The translations under genes and the position numbers were made by a program. A stretch of DNA of 64,000 nucleotides from the NCBI GenBank assembly GCA_012271135.1, contig JAAXGZ010000064.1, positions 37,664 to 101,663 of the forward strand. The letters run 5' to 3'. The notes below the pieces were generated by a model that was given only the letters and a program-made list of their open reading frames with translations, was not told where the DNA came from and did no database searches. Below are positions 9,005 through 18,057 of this stretch, piece by piece; the stretch's first letter is position 1, and each line of letters starts with the position of its first letter. Source of the DNA: Caldilineales bacterium. Lineage in GTDB: Bacteria; Chloroflexota; Anaerolineae; Caldilineales; Caldilineaceae.

Positions 9005-9885
9005 ACGAACCGATTCGCATCGGCGTCCTGGGCGGCAGCGGCGTCTATGACATGGAAGCCCTCACAGACGTGAGGGAACTAACCCTCGAAACCCCCTTCG
9101 GTGCTCCTTCCGGTCCCTACTTGGTCGGAAACATCCATGGACAAAGGGTGGCATTTCTGGCCCGGCACGGCCGCGGACACACCATCTCGCCCTCGCGCCT
9201 GAACTTCAGGGCCAACATCTACGGCTTCAAGCAGTTGGGGGTCGAGTACCTCATCAGCGTCAACGCCTGCGGCAGCTTGCAACGGCGATACAAGGCCGAG
9301 CAGATCATGGTGCCGGATCAACTGTACGACCACACGCGGCTGCGGAACCTGTCGTTCTTCAACGACCCGGATGTTGGAACCGAGAATATTGTGTGTCACA
9401 TCAGCCTGGCCGATCCGTTTTGTCCAGCCCTCAGCAAAGTCTGCTATCAGGCCCTGGTGGACACGGGAGCCGACGCCATCAAGGGCGGCAACATGATCAC
9501 GATCGAGGGTCCTCGCTTCAGCACGAAGTTCGAAAGCCGGACCTTCGCCAGTTGGGGTACGGATGTCATTGGCATGACCACGTCACCCGAAGCGCAACTC
9601 GCCCGCGAGGCCGAGATGAGCTTCGCGGTCATGGCCCACATCACGGATCAGGACATCTTCGACGAGGAGGCCACGGTTACCGTGGAGGTGGTGCTCGGAC
9701 ACATGGAGGCCAACATTCGTGCCGTGCGGCTCGCCCTGGTCAGGGTGGTGGAGCTATTGGAGGGTGCAACACACTCCCCCTTTCACAGGGAACTGGACTC
9801 CGCCATTCAATCCGGACGCAACTACATCACCGACGAGCAGTACCGTCGGTTTTCCCATCTCATCGGGCGCTTGAAGGCCGTCTGA
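9001..9885 (+). CDS. mtnP: S-methyl-5'-thioadenosine phosphorylase
   Basis: Cleaves methylthioadenosine with phosphate to adenine and methylthioribose-1-phosphate in methionine salvage. The 294 residues carry the nucleoside phosphorylase family 2 signatures: GGSG near the start, ARHGRGH for phosphate binding, a SVNACGSL segment, TIEGPRFST, and GMTTSPEAQLAREAE. No other salvage enzymes (MtnA, B, C) are in the window. The start codon overlaps the end of the preceding cupin gene by 4 bases. A purine nucleoside phosphorylase is the main alternative, but the segment pattern favours MTAP. Confidence 0.9.
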   Translation: MNEPIRIGVLGGSGVYDMEALTDVRELTLETPFGAPSGPYLVGNIHGQRVAFLARHGRGHTISPSRLNFRANIYGFKQLGVEYLISVNACGSLQRRYKAEQIMVPDQLYDHTRLRNLSFFNDPDVGTENIVCHISLADPFCPALSKVCYQALVDTGADAIKGGNMITIEGPRFSTKFESRTFASWGTDVIGMTTSPEAQLAREAEMSFAVMAHITDQDIFDEEATVTVEVVLGHMEANIRAVRLALVRVVELLEGATHSPFHRELDSAIQSGRNYITDEQYRRFSHLIGRLKAV

Positions 9886-9891
9886 AACAAC

Positions 9892-11097
9892 GTGTCTTTG
9901 CCGGTCTCGAACCGCGCAGCCTGCCGCCTGCTGCGCAATCTGGTCGAAATCCCATCGGTCAGCGGCGACGAACTGGCCGCCAGCCGATGGCTGGCCGCGC
10001 AGATGCGCGACCTCGGCTATGACCATGCCGAGGTGGACTCCGCCAACAACGCCGTAGGGCGCATGGGCAGGGCCGACGCTCCGCGCACCGTGATGCTACT
10101 GGGCCACATCGACACGGTGCCTGGACACATTCCGGTGGAACTCAAGGTTGTCGGCGGGAAACAGGTTCTGTACGGCAGGGGCACAGTGGACGCCAAGGGA
10201 CCGCTGGCCACCTTCACCGTCGCGGCCGCAAACCTGAAACAGACATTGCCCGAAGACTGCCAAGTGGTAGTGGTGGGTGCGGTGGAAGAGGAAGCCGCCA
10301 CATCCAAAGGCGCCCGTTGCGTCAGGGATCGCCACAACGGCCGCATCCTCCCGATTCCGGACTACTGCCTGATCGGGGAACCAACTGGCACCACGGGCAT
10401 TGCCCGTGGCTACAAGGGCCGCATCCTGCTGCGGTTCCATGCCTGGCAGCCCACGGCACACACTGCCGGCCCAAGCATGGAAGTCGCGGAGCTGGCCGTG
10501 GCGTTTTGGTTTTATGTAAAACAGTTGGTGGAAGCCGGAGGACAGCCGGGATCCCAAGTGTTTGAGGCAGCATCCCCTAGCCTGCGCGAAATCAACACCG
10601 AACTTTGGCGGAACGGTCGAAACCATGTCAACACCCTGATTGGGATTCGCCTGCCGCTGGGTTTCGACGCGTTGCACTTTGTGCAGAATCTGCGCCGTTG
10701 GTGCGAGCAGCAGATCGGACCGGTCCGGGAGCCTATGCCGGCGCGCATCGATGCGGACACCTCGATCGGGTTTGCCTGCGCCGGACCGATCGTCGAAGCC
10801 CAGCTCGACCTGAGCGGGTTCGAACCCGCCTGGCTCACCCCGCGGCGCAATCACCTGTCCACCTGCCTGCGGGGCGCCATTCGGCGGGTCACCGGCGGGC
10901 CACCCCGCTTCCTGGTTAAGACCGGCACCTGCGACATGAACGTGGTCGGCCCCGCCTGGGGCTGTCCCGTGTTCGCCTATGGGCCGGGAGACTCTGAACT
11001 GGACCACACCCCGGAGGAACACATCGAAATCGAAGGATACCTCGATGCTGTCCGTGTTCTGACGGACTCGTTGGGCACCCTGGTCAGGATGTTCTGA
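9892..11097 (+). CDS. M20 metallopeptidase, LysK-like [LysW]-aminoacyl deacylase
   Basis: Zinc-dependent deacylase of the M20 family. The metal-site pattern is complete: GHIDTVPGH with His72, GRGTVDAKG with Asp100, and EEE at 132-134. The C-terminal segment [18 protein letters not shown] followed by LDHTPEEH closely resembles LysK, which releases lysine or ornithine from the carrier LysW. No LysW, LysX, LysZ, LysY or LysJ genes are visible, so it is an orphan here. GTG start at 9892, 6 bp after mtnP. Its last 14 bases overlap the convergent ABC-F gene. ArgE/DapE-like activity is the alternative. Confidence 0.8.
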   Translation: MSLPVSNRAACRLLRNLVEIPSVSGDELAASRWLAAQMRDLGYDHAEVDSANNAVGRMGRADAPRTVMLLGHIDTVPGHIPVELKVVGGKQVLYGRGTVDAKGPLATFTVAAANLKQTLPEDCQVVVVGAVEEEAATSKGARCVRDRHNGRILPIPDYCLIGEPTGTTGIARGYKGRILLRFHAWQPTAHTAGPSMEVAELAVAFWFYVKQLVEAGGQPGSQVFEAASPSLREINTELWRNGRNHVNTLIGIRLPLGFDALHFVQNLRRWCEQQIGPVREPMPARIDADTSIGFACAGPIVEAQLDLSGFEPAWLTPRRNHLSTCLRGAIRRVTGGPPRFLVKTGTCDMNVVGPAWGCPVFAYGPGDSELDHTPEEHIEIEGYLDAVRVLTDSLGTLVRMF

Positions 11098-12772
11098 CCG
11101 GCTGCCGACGCGGGCCGGGGTTCCGTTTCCGGCTTCCTGCCAGATTGGTGAGGTAGTCGCCGAACGTGCCTTGGAATTCCCTCAGGGCACCGTTCTGCAG
11201 GACCACGACCCGGTCTGCCAGGCGGTCCAGGAAGTAACGGTCGTGCGACACCATCAGGATGGCGCCGGCGAAGCCCAACAGGACCTCCTCCAGGATTTCG
11301 GCCGACTGGATGTCCAGGTTGTTGGTTGGTTCGTCCAAGACCAGGAAGTTGGGTTGCTGAAGCATCATCAGGGCCATCTGCAACCGGCTCCGTTCGCCAC
11401 CCGACAACGCCCCCACGGGATCCAGACACTGGCGGTAGCCGAACTGGAATTTCCGCAGGAAGGAAACGGCGGTGGCCTCGGTCATGGAGTGGTCGCGGCG
11501 CACCGTGGCAACCAGGTTCAGCCGGTAGTCGAGGTTGCGGTGTTCCTGGTCGTAGAAACCCAGCTTCAGGCTGGGCCCCAGCTTAATCGTACCGCCGGTG
11601 GGCTGCAGTTGGCCGCGGATCAAATTGAGCAACAGGGACTTGCCCGCACCGTTGGGACCCACAATGGCCACCCGTTCACCCTTCCAAACCAGCAGATCCG
11701 CGCGGTCGAACAGCCGGACACCCGTATCGGGAAAGGTGAAGGAGACATTGGTCAACTCCAACACCTTCTCGCTCCCCCGCCGGTACTGCAGGGCCAGGTC
11801 CATGGTTTCGGAGTCGGTAACCGGTGCATCAATGCGGTCAATGCGGTCAATGCGCTTGAGAATGCTCTTGCCGCGGGTGATTAACTTGGGATTGTCAAAG
11901 ACGGCTCCCCAGGTCAGAAGGCGCTTGGCCGACTCCTCCAGCCGTTTGATTTCCTTTTGTTGTGCCTGGTAGTGACGGGCCTGACTGGCAACCGCGGCCT
12001 CCTTCTGGATCACGTACTCCGAATAGTTGCCCGGCCAGGCAAATACCTTGCGTCGTTCCAGTTCAATGATGGAATCGACGATCAGGTCCAGCAAGTAGCG
12101 GTCGTGGGACACAATCGCCACTCCACCGCCAAAGGCACCGATAATCCGTTCCAGCAACTGCTTGCCGCGCAGGTCGAGATGATTGTCGGGTTCATCCAGC
12201 ACCAGGAAATCGGGCCGTCCAACCAGAATGCGCGCCAGGGCCAACAGCTTCTTTTGACCTCCGCTCAGGTCGGAGACCCGCAGACCAAAGCTGTCCTCCG
12301 CCAAGCCGACCTGCCTCAGGGTCGCTTCGATGGTCCGTTGGAAACTGGGACCGCCCAGTTCGGCATACCGGGCAACCAGTGTGTCCTGGCGAGCGATGGC
12401 CGCCTCCAATCTGGCCGGCTCCCCGTATACCTCCTCCAGTCCCATGCTGGCCTCGACCTCTTGGAGTTCCGCCTCAACCCGGTCCAGTTCCGGGAGGGCA
12501 CCCTGCATCGCCTCCAATACCGTCGCGGACCGAGGCAACTCGGCCTCCTGAGGCAGATAGCCGAACCGGACTGGACGGTCGTGGACCACGCTGCCGACAT
12601 CGACACCATGAATCCCCGTAAGGCATTTGAGCAACGTGCTCTTGCCCGAACCATTGCGTCCCACGACACCAACAGTCTCCTGGCTGTACACAGCCAGGGT
12701 CACGTCCTCCAGGACGGGTTCGTCAAAGTAGGCCGCCGTAACCTGGTTGAACGAAAGGACTCTTTCCTTCAT
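11084..12772 (-). CDS. ABC-F family ATPase
   Basis: Soluble tandem-ATPase protein of the ABC-F class (translation factors and ribosome protection; no membrane domain). Domain 1 has Walker A GRNGSGKST, signature LSGGQKKL and Walker B FLVLDEPDNHLDL. Domain 2 has GPNGAGKS, LSGGERSRL and FLVLDEPTNNLDI. Between them lies the interdomain linker, which contains a short in-frame repeat RIDRIDRID. The ATG at 12772 is preferred over an upstream GTG at 12793. I cannot tell a housekeeping role (EttA/Uup-like) from antibiotic protection. Confidence 0.92.
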   Translation of the reverse strand: MKERVLSFNQVTAAYFDEPVLEDVTLAVYSQETVGVVGRNGSGKSTLLKCLTGIHGVDVGSVVHDRPVRFGYLPQEAELPRSATVLEAMQGALPELDRVEAELQEVEASMGLEEVYGEPARLEAAIARQDTLVARYAELGGPSFQRTIEATLRQVGLAEDSFGLRVSDLSGGQKKLLALARILVGRPDFLVLDEPDNHLDLRGKQLLERIIGAFGGGVAIVSHDRYLLDLIVDSIIELERRKVFAWPGNYSEYVIQKEAAVASQARHYQAQQKEIKRLEESAKRLLTWGAVFDNPKLITRGKSILKRIDRIDRIDAPVTDSETMDLALQYRRGSEKVLELTNVSFTFPDTGVRLFDRADLLVWKGERVAIVGPNGAGKSLLLNLIRGQLQPTGGTIKLGPSLKLGFYDQEHRNLDYRLNLVATVRRDHSMTEATAVSFLRKFQFGYRQCLDPVGALSGGERSRLQMALMMLQQPNFLVLDEPTNNLDIQSAEILEEVLLGFAGAILMVSHDRYFLDRLADRVVVLQNGALREFQGTFGDYLTNLAGSRKRNPGPRRQPVRTS

Positions 12773-12881
12773 CGTAGCCGTCCGCCCGGGCACCGCATCG
12801 CCATCGAATGGTCAATCCTCCTGCACCGTGCCCCGCGGCCGACCTGCGGAGGTTTAGGGTCGCAGGGCACCGAATTCCAAA

Positions 12882-13673
12882 TCAGGGAAGGGCTCCCGTA
12901 AAACCTCCATCCACGGCCAAACCGACGCCGGTGATGAAGCCTGCCTGCCTGCTGCACAGGAACGTGACCGCCGCACCAAATTCCATGGGATCCCCAAGGC
13001 GTCCCAGCGGCACCGTGGCTGCTCGTTCGGCAAACGCCTCCTCCACGGTGATGCCCTTCTGGTCGGCAGCCTGTTGGGCCAGTTCATCAAGCCGATCCGT
13101 CTTGGTCACACCCGGGCACACGGCATTCACGGTCGTCCCGGTCGCGGCAAGTTCCATGCTCAGGGTTTTGAGCACGCCGTGAACCCCGGTGCGCGTGGCA
13201 TTGCTCAACACCATGCTTTCCATCGGATGCTTGGCACTGACGCTGGTGATGGCCACCAAGCGGCCCTGATCACTGGCGGTGACATGCGGCAAGGCGGACC
13301 GGAGGAGCCTGACGGCGCTCATGAGGTTCAGTTGCAACGCCAAGGCCCACTCGGTGTCGGTCTTGTCCGCGAACTCTCCGCTGGGCGGCCCCCCGGCGTT
13401 GGCCACCACAATATCAAGGCCGCCGAACCGATCAGCAGCCGCTTGGATGAAAGCGCCTGGAGCCTCCGCGTCGGACATGTCCGCAACCAAGGCCAACACC
13501 TCGGAACCGGTCTCCTCCCGTATACGGTCCGCAGCCGCCTGCAGGCGGTCTTCGTTGCGTGCGCAGATGGCAACGCGGCAGCCTTCCTGCGCCAAGGTCA
13601 GAGCTGACGCGAAGCCCAATCCGGCACTGGCCGCCGCAACAGCCGCGGCCCGGCCCTTGAGGTTCAGATCCAT
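12882..13673 (-). CDS. Short-chain dehydrogenase/reductase lacking the catalytic Tyr-Lys pair
   Basis: Rossmann-fold protein of 263 residues, typical length for SDR. The cofactor loop reads ASAGLG (residues 15-20), NAGG is present at 92-95, and the C-terminal GFITGVGLAVDGG is standard. At the active site Ser144 is present, but the usual Tyr and Lys positions (about 157 and 161) are Ser and Arg in a SNATRTGV segment. SDR subfamilies with this SNxxR pattern exist, so this is probably not a sequencing error. Substrate unknown; catalysis by the usual mechanism is doubtful. ATG at 13673 with GGGGA upstream. Confidence 0.85.
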   Translation of the reverse strand: MDLNLKGRAAAVAAASAGLGFASALTLAQEGCRVAICARNEDRLQAAADRIREETGSEVLALVADMSDAEAPGAFIQAAADRFGGLDIVVANAGGPPSGEFADKTDTEWALALQLNLMSAVRLLRSALPHVTASDQGRLVAITSVSAKHPMESMVLSNATRTGVHGVLKTLSMELAATGTTVNAVCPGVTKTDRLDELAQQAADQKGITVEEAFAERAATVPLGRLGDPMEFGAAVTFLCSRQAGFITGVGLAVDGGFTGALP

Positions 13674-13789
13674 GGTTGTTCCCCGTTGTGCACTGACGAT
13701 GAGTCCTGGGAAACCGAATCGACGTGGCCTGCCGGTTCGGCCTGCGGCCAGAATAGCACGGTCGGCCCGCGCCGGGCCGCCGGGCCGAC

Positions 13790-14599
13790 CTACAGTTTCA
13801 GGGCGCGCACGAACAGGACTGGGGGAATGTCCGGCATCGACCCGTACGACAGGGGTTGGAACGGCTCTTCGGTCGGCGGAAAGGACGGCTCCACCAAGCC
13901 GTTGACAACCAGACCCGCGGCCGTGAGGTGGCTTACGATGGACTGTAGGGACCGATGGAAGTAGTAGTGGGTTTCCGGTTGCGTACGGATCCCGGTGGCC
14001 TTGTAGGGTTCCACATTCAAGTAGCGGTGGACCATTACGCTATTCCGTTGCCCGGCAATGCCTTGCGCAGCCACGAGTTCCGCGTCGGGAGTGACAAAAC
14101 AGGGATGCTGTTGGGAAATCACCCATATTCCCCCGGAGCGCAACAATGAGGCCACTTGCCGGCACATCAGGTCCACGACGGCAACATCCATGAACAACAT
14201 ATTGCAGACCACCGCGTCGAATCGTTTGTGGCGCCGATGCAAGCATTTCCAGTCCTCTTCGCTGGTGACGTCCAGACTCAGGACCTCGCAACCGGGATTG
14301 CGCCGGGAGGCAATGTGTACAAACGCTTCCGCGCCGTCCGTGGCAACAACGTCCGCTCCCGCCCGCAGCAGGTCGCGGGTGTACAGACCCGCGCCGCATC
14401 CCAACTCCAGAATCTTGCGGCCGCGCACCGGCTCCAGCAGTTGCATGGCAACGGGCCGAACCAGAACATTGTGAAAATCGTTGCCGCGGTCACCCATGTA
14501 GGCATCCCAACATTCGGCGATCCGTTCCCAAACGGCCAAGGCATCCCGGTTGTACTCCGGCCACTGACCGTCGCGGATCGCATTGGCAGCCGTGCTCAC
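13790..14599 (-). CDS. Class I SAM-dependent methyltransferase
   Basis: Methyltransferase of unknown substrate, 269 residues. Motif I is ILELGCGAGLY (about 63-73), followed by an acidic motif II (VVATDGAE). DAVVCNMLFMDV matches motif IV. The N-terminal half is the conserved fold; the C-terminal part carries a HYYFHRSLQS helix region seen in small-molecule methyltransferases. GTG start at 14599 overlaps the stop of the upstream SRPBCC gene by 4 bases, so they are co-translated. Nothing in the context names the substrate. Confidence 0.82.
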   Translation of the reverse strand: MSTAANAIRDGQWPEYNRDALAVWERIAECWDAYMGDRGNDFHNVLVRPVAMQLLEPVRGRKILELGCGAGLYTRDLLRAGADVVATDGAEAFVHIASRRNPGCEVLSLDVTSEEDWKCLHRRHKRFDAVVCNMLFMDVAVVDLMCRQVASLLRSGGIWVISQQHPCFVTPDAELVAAQGIAGQRNSVMVHRYLNVEPYKATGIRTQPETHYYFHRSLQSIVSHLTAAGLVVNGLVEPSFPPTEEPFQPLSYGSMPDIPPVLFVRALKL

Positions 14600-15009
14600 A
14601 GGGCCTCCGCACAGTGCCGAAACGCATCCATGGCCCGGGTCAGTTTTCCCGTTCTGGCCGGACGGGTGATCGGTCCGAGCCAGGCGGCAGGGCCATGCCA
14701 GGTTTCCCTAACCTTCGCCTGGCACCCCCCAACCGAATCCTCGACCTCAAAAACAAGCACGGCGGTCGAAGACCATATCCGCACCTCAATTACCGCCATG
14801 CTCGGCTCTGCCGCCAGCCGCACGCAGGCCGCAAGCACTCCCCATCTGCTGTCAAGCCTCAGCATGGAACCATCCGCCCACGGCTTCCCCTTCACCCACG
14901 CCGCGTGCCGGATGCCGTCGTACCACGCCGGCCAAGCAGACGTATCCGTGAAAACCGACCATGCCCGATTTCGGCTGGCTTGGATGAATGTACTCGCACT
15001 TGCCTGCAT
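14596..15009 (-). CDS. SRPBCC (START-like) superfamily protein
   Basis: A 137-residue helix-grip protein with the polyketide cyclase/START pattern: an N-terminal strand, a RNRAWSVFTDTSAWPAW segment, and a long C-terminal helix. The fold binds hydrophobic ligands in a cavity; the ligand is unknown. ATG at 15009 is preferred over GTG at 15024. Coupled to the downstream methyltransferase by a 4-base overlap, which suggests a joint role on one hydrophobic substrate (inference). Confidence 0.68.
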   Translation of the reverse strand: MQASASTFIQASRNRAWSVFTDTSAWPAWYDGIRHAAWVKGKPWADGSMLRLDSRWGVLAACVRLAAEPSMAVIEVRIWSSTAVLVFEVEDSVGGCQAKVRETWHGPAAWLGPITRPARTGKLTRAMDAFRHCAEAL

Positions 15010-15174
15010 AATGGCTCGGACCACCGGGAATCGCGGGACTGCACCGGCCGGTGCAGTTTGCCAGTTTCGAGTGCAAACCGGAAGCCATCCTGCCCCACTT
15101 CCACCTCAACAGGCCGTTTCCAGAGATCATGATTGAGTGTGGCAAATGCAATCGATGTCCGGGCGGAGCCTGCC

Positions 15175-16713
15175 ATGACAACTCTCAATTCCTGTGAAAT
15201 CCATCTGACGCTCCGCCCCGAGCAGTCCCGGGTTCTGGACCGGTTCCTGGAGGCATGGGGGCCTCCGGTTTGGATTGTGGGTGGCATGGTCCGCGACCGC
15301 CTCCTGGGAATTGCACCCGGACACGACCTTGACTTGGCCGTACCGCGATCGAACCCATTGGAGGACCAACGCTGGGTCCCCGGCGGCTGGCACGCCTTTT
15401 GCCTGGACCCCCGCAGGCAGATCTGGCGATTGGCATCACACCCGCCATCCGAGCGGGAGCCGGTTCGAACAATCGATTTGGTCGTCTTGGGAGACAGCCG
15501 CATTGAAACCGATCTGGGACAACGCGACTTTCGCGTGAATGCCATGGCGGTCCAGGTCAAGTCGGTCGTCGGCACGCACGTGACCGGCACGCTGGTCGAT
15601 CCCTTCGGGGGACGGGTTGACCTTGCCCAACGCACAGTAGTCCCCGTCTCCGAACACAACCTGTTGTCCGATCCCTTGCGCATGCTCAGAGGTGTCCGGC
15701 TATCCCACAGCCTCGGGCTGACGCTGTCGGCGGAATTGCGGTCGTTCATAGGGCAACATGGCCACCTCGCCGGACAGGCTGCGCGAGAACGGGTAGGGCC
15801 GGAAGTGTGGAAACTGGTAACCAGTCCCGCCTCGTCCATTCGTGATGTCGCACACGACCTGAACGAGCTGAACCTCTGGCCGCTGGTTGCCGACAGGAAA
15901 AGCGGGACGTTCATCCTGTCCGAGAACAATGTGCGCTGGCTTTCGCGGTTGCAGGCGTGGACAAGGTCAACGAAACCGGACCGGAGCCAGTGCGAACGGA
16001 ACCCGAATCCCATGGAACCGGACCTCGATGCGGTGATCGACCTTCAGCAGATGGCTCGCGGGTACCTGGGTCCGGGGCGCCTGCGCGGTGACTGGTGGGT
16101 CATGGCCGCCGTCCTTTGGCTGATCCTCCCGGACACGCCTGCGGCCAGACCGAGTGCCGGCATGAAGCGCTGGGCCAGACGATGCGCCTTTGCCAGTGCG
16201 GAGCAGCAGTGGCTGGGTGCTGTCGGCGCGGCCCTCGACCAAGTGTGGCGGCAGTGGGTGCATCCGGCCCACCGTTGCGGTGCCCGGGAACCGACGGTGA
16301 TTGAGTGTCACCGTTTGATGGAGAAGACCGGCTGGCACCTTGGCCTGCCTGCGTTGCAGGATGCATGTGCAATCGCAGCGCCGTTGGCAATGGCAACCGG
16401 AACCGGGGCGCAAACCCGCCTGACGGCAACCCAGCATGCCGTCAATCGTCTGTGGAGGCTTGGTCAAGGTGGACCAGTGCGGCCGCTGGCAACCGGACAG
16501 GATCTTCTGAACTGGTATGCCCTGGCCCCCGGCCCGGAAGTCGGACGATTGCTGACCCTCCTCATCGAGGCCCAGGTGATGGGCCGCGTCACCTCGCCCG
16601 CCGAAGCGCGGGTGTTCCTTGATGATTTGCTGTACCATAGAAGTGCAACCGATCCTTTTCAAGGACCCAACACTTCCCGACCGCAACGTCGGACCTGCAA
16701 TGGCACTAGCTAG
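15175..16713 (+). CDS. tRNA nucleotidyltransferase/poly(A) polymerase family protein
   Basis: Class II CCA-adding enzyme or poly(A) polymerase, 512 residues. The head domain shows VGGMVRDRLLG with GG at about 36-37, followed by DLDLAV carrying the two metal-binding Asp (51, 53). QRDFRVNAMAV is the RRDxxxNAM motif. DPLRMLRGVRLSHSLG is the neck motif for base recognition. The C-terminal 250 residues are poorly conserved and no HD motif stands out. GGAG at 15165-15168 supports ATG at 15175 over an upstream TTG. The tRNA here lacks an encoded CCA, consistent with a need for CCA addition. Confidence 0.85.
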   Translation: MTTLNSCEIHLTLRPEQSRVLDRFLEAWGPPVWIVGGMVRDRLLGIAPGHDLDLAVPRSNPLEDQRWVPGGWHAFCLDPRRQIWRLASHPPSEREPVRTIDLVVLGDSRIETDLGQRDFRVNAMAVQVKSVVGTHVTGTLVDPFGGRVDLAQRTVVPVSEHNLLSDPLRMLRGVRLSHSLGLTLSAELRSFIGQHGHLAGQAARERVGPEVWKLVTSPASSIRDVAHDLNELNLWPLVADRKSGTFILSENNVRWLSRLQAWTRSTKPDRSQCERNPNPMEPDLDAVIDLQQMARGYLGPGRLRGDWWVMAAVLWLILPDTPAARPSAGMKRWARRCAFASAEQQWLGAVGAALDQVWRQWVHPAHRCGAREPTVIECHRLMEKTGWHLGLPALQDACAIAAPLAMATGTGAQTRLTATQHAVNRLWRLGQGGPVRPLATGQDLLNWYALAPGPEVGRLLTLLIEAQVMGRVTSPAEARVFLDDLLYHRSATDPFQGPNTSRPQRRTCNGTS

Positions 16714-16716
16714 TTC

Positions 16717-18057
16717 ATGGGACTAATCGCGATCCTGGGTTCGGTTGTCGCGATTATCCTGTTGACTGCCTTTTACGTCGCTGCCGAAATCTCCCTTGCA
16801 GGTTCGCGGCGTTCCCGAATCCAACAGCTGCAGGATGATGGCAACCGCCTCGCCGACAAGGTGGGTGGCATCATTCACGACCCCAGCCAGCTCAGTGCCT
16901 ACATTTCAAGCTGTCAAATCAGCATCACGATTTGCAGCATCGTCCTTGGATTCGTGGGCCAGGCCGGGGTCGCGCCCCGCATTGAGCCTCTGCTCCTGAA
17001 ATTGGGCCTGAACTCAACCACCGCCACGTCGCTGGCGGTGGGATCGACGCTCATGGTCCTTTCCACGGGACAGGTGTTCATCGGCGAACTGGTGCCCAAG
17101 AACCTGGGCATCCGCATTCCCGAGCGGTTGGCCATGTCCACCGTGACCTACCTGCGGGCCTACCACTTCCTGTTCCAACCTTTCCTGTGGATCTTCAATC
17201 TGTTCAACCGGGCCATCCTGTTCCTTGCCCGGGTCGAGGTCACACACCAGCACGGCTTAGTGCTGACCGACCAGGAGATCCGGCGGATTTCCAGGGAGAG
17301 TCAGGAACAGGGCCAGTTCGACTGGGACGAAGGAGGTGCCATCGACCGCACCCTCAACATCGACAAGGAACCGGTTTCGGCGAAGATGGTGGCTCGGGAA
17401 CACATTTTCGCCGCCCCTGAATGGACGACCCAGGACCTGCAGCGAGACCTTCTGGCCAACTCCCCCTACTCCCGCATGCCCGTCTTCGACGGCTCCCTGG
17501 ACAATCTGACCCGCACCGTTCATCTGCGGGATCTGATGTGCGAAGCGGCACCGCGGTCCGGCGCTGAAGCGGACCCTTTCCCGGCGTTTGCAGAAGACAT
17601 CAAGGTGGACGACGCGCTGGCGGACATGCTGCACAACAAGGTGCACTTGGCGATGGTGCGGGACGATGCGGGAGCAACCTCCGGGATCATCACGCTGGAA
17701 CAGTTGGTGGAAGCCGTCGTAGGGGACATACGGGACGAGTTCGATCAAGAAGCACCGCCACCCTTTCGGTTCGTCAACAACGATGTGCTGTTCATTGAAG
17801 GATCGGTGACTCCGAAAGTACTCTCGGCCGTCTTCGATCCCGAACACCAAGCCCTGGATCCCAAGGCTCTCCCACTTGAACCGTCCCCGCAAGCCCCGGC
17901 CCACATGACGGACATCGCGCACGAGGGTCTCCGCCGTGCCGGACCCAATGTGGCGGACGGCTTTTTTGTGAACGCCACCGAGAAAACAGTCAGGCTGGCA
18001 CTGCAACTGCGGACGGTTTCCGCCAACCGGGATCCGTCCGAACACGGTGACCCATGA
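16717..18057 (+). CDS. CorC/HlyC (CNNM) membrane protein, copy 1
   Basis: Hemolysin C/CorC-type integral protein with a DUF21 (CNNM) membrane domain in roughly the first 180 residues, a CBS pair in the middle and a CorC_HlyC domain at the C-terminus. The family is implicated in Mg2+/Co2+ export, though activity is often untested. The first CBS unit is poorly conserved compared with copy 2. Start ATG at 16717, 3 bp after the upstream stop. The stop overlaps the ATG of the second paralogue by 4 bases. Confidence 0.88.
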   Translation: MGLIAILGSVVAIILLTAFYVAAEISLAGSRRSRIQQLQDDGNRLADKVGGIIHDPSQLSAYISSCQISITICSIVLGFVGQAGVAPRIEPLLLKLGLNSTTATSLAVGSTLMVLSTGQVFIGELVPKNLGIRIPERLAMSTVTYLRAYHFLFQPFLWIFNLFNRAILFLARVEVTHQHGLVLTDQEIRRISRESQEQGQFDWDEGGAIDRTLNIDKEPVSAKMVAREHIFAAPEWTTQDLQRDLLANSPYSRMPVFDGSLDNLTRTVHLRDLMCEAAPRSGAEADPFPAFAEDIKVDDALADMLHNKVHLAMVRDDAGATSGIITLEQLVEAVVGDIRDEFDQEAPPPFRFVNNDVLFIEGSVTPKVLSAVFDPEHQALDPKALPLEPSPQAPAHMTDIAHEGLRRAGPNVADGFFVNATEKTVRLALQLRTVSANRDPSEHGDP

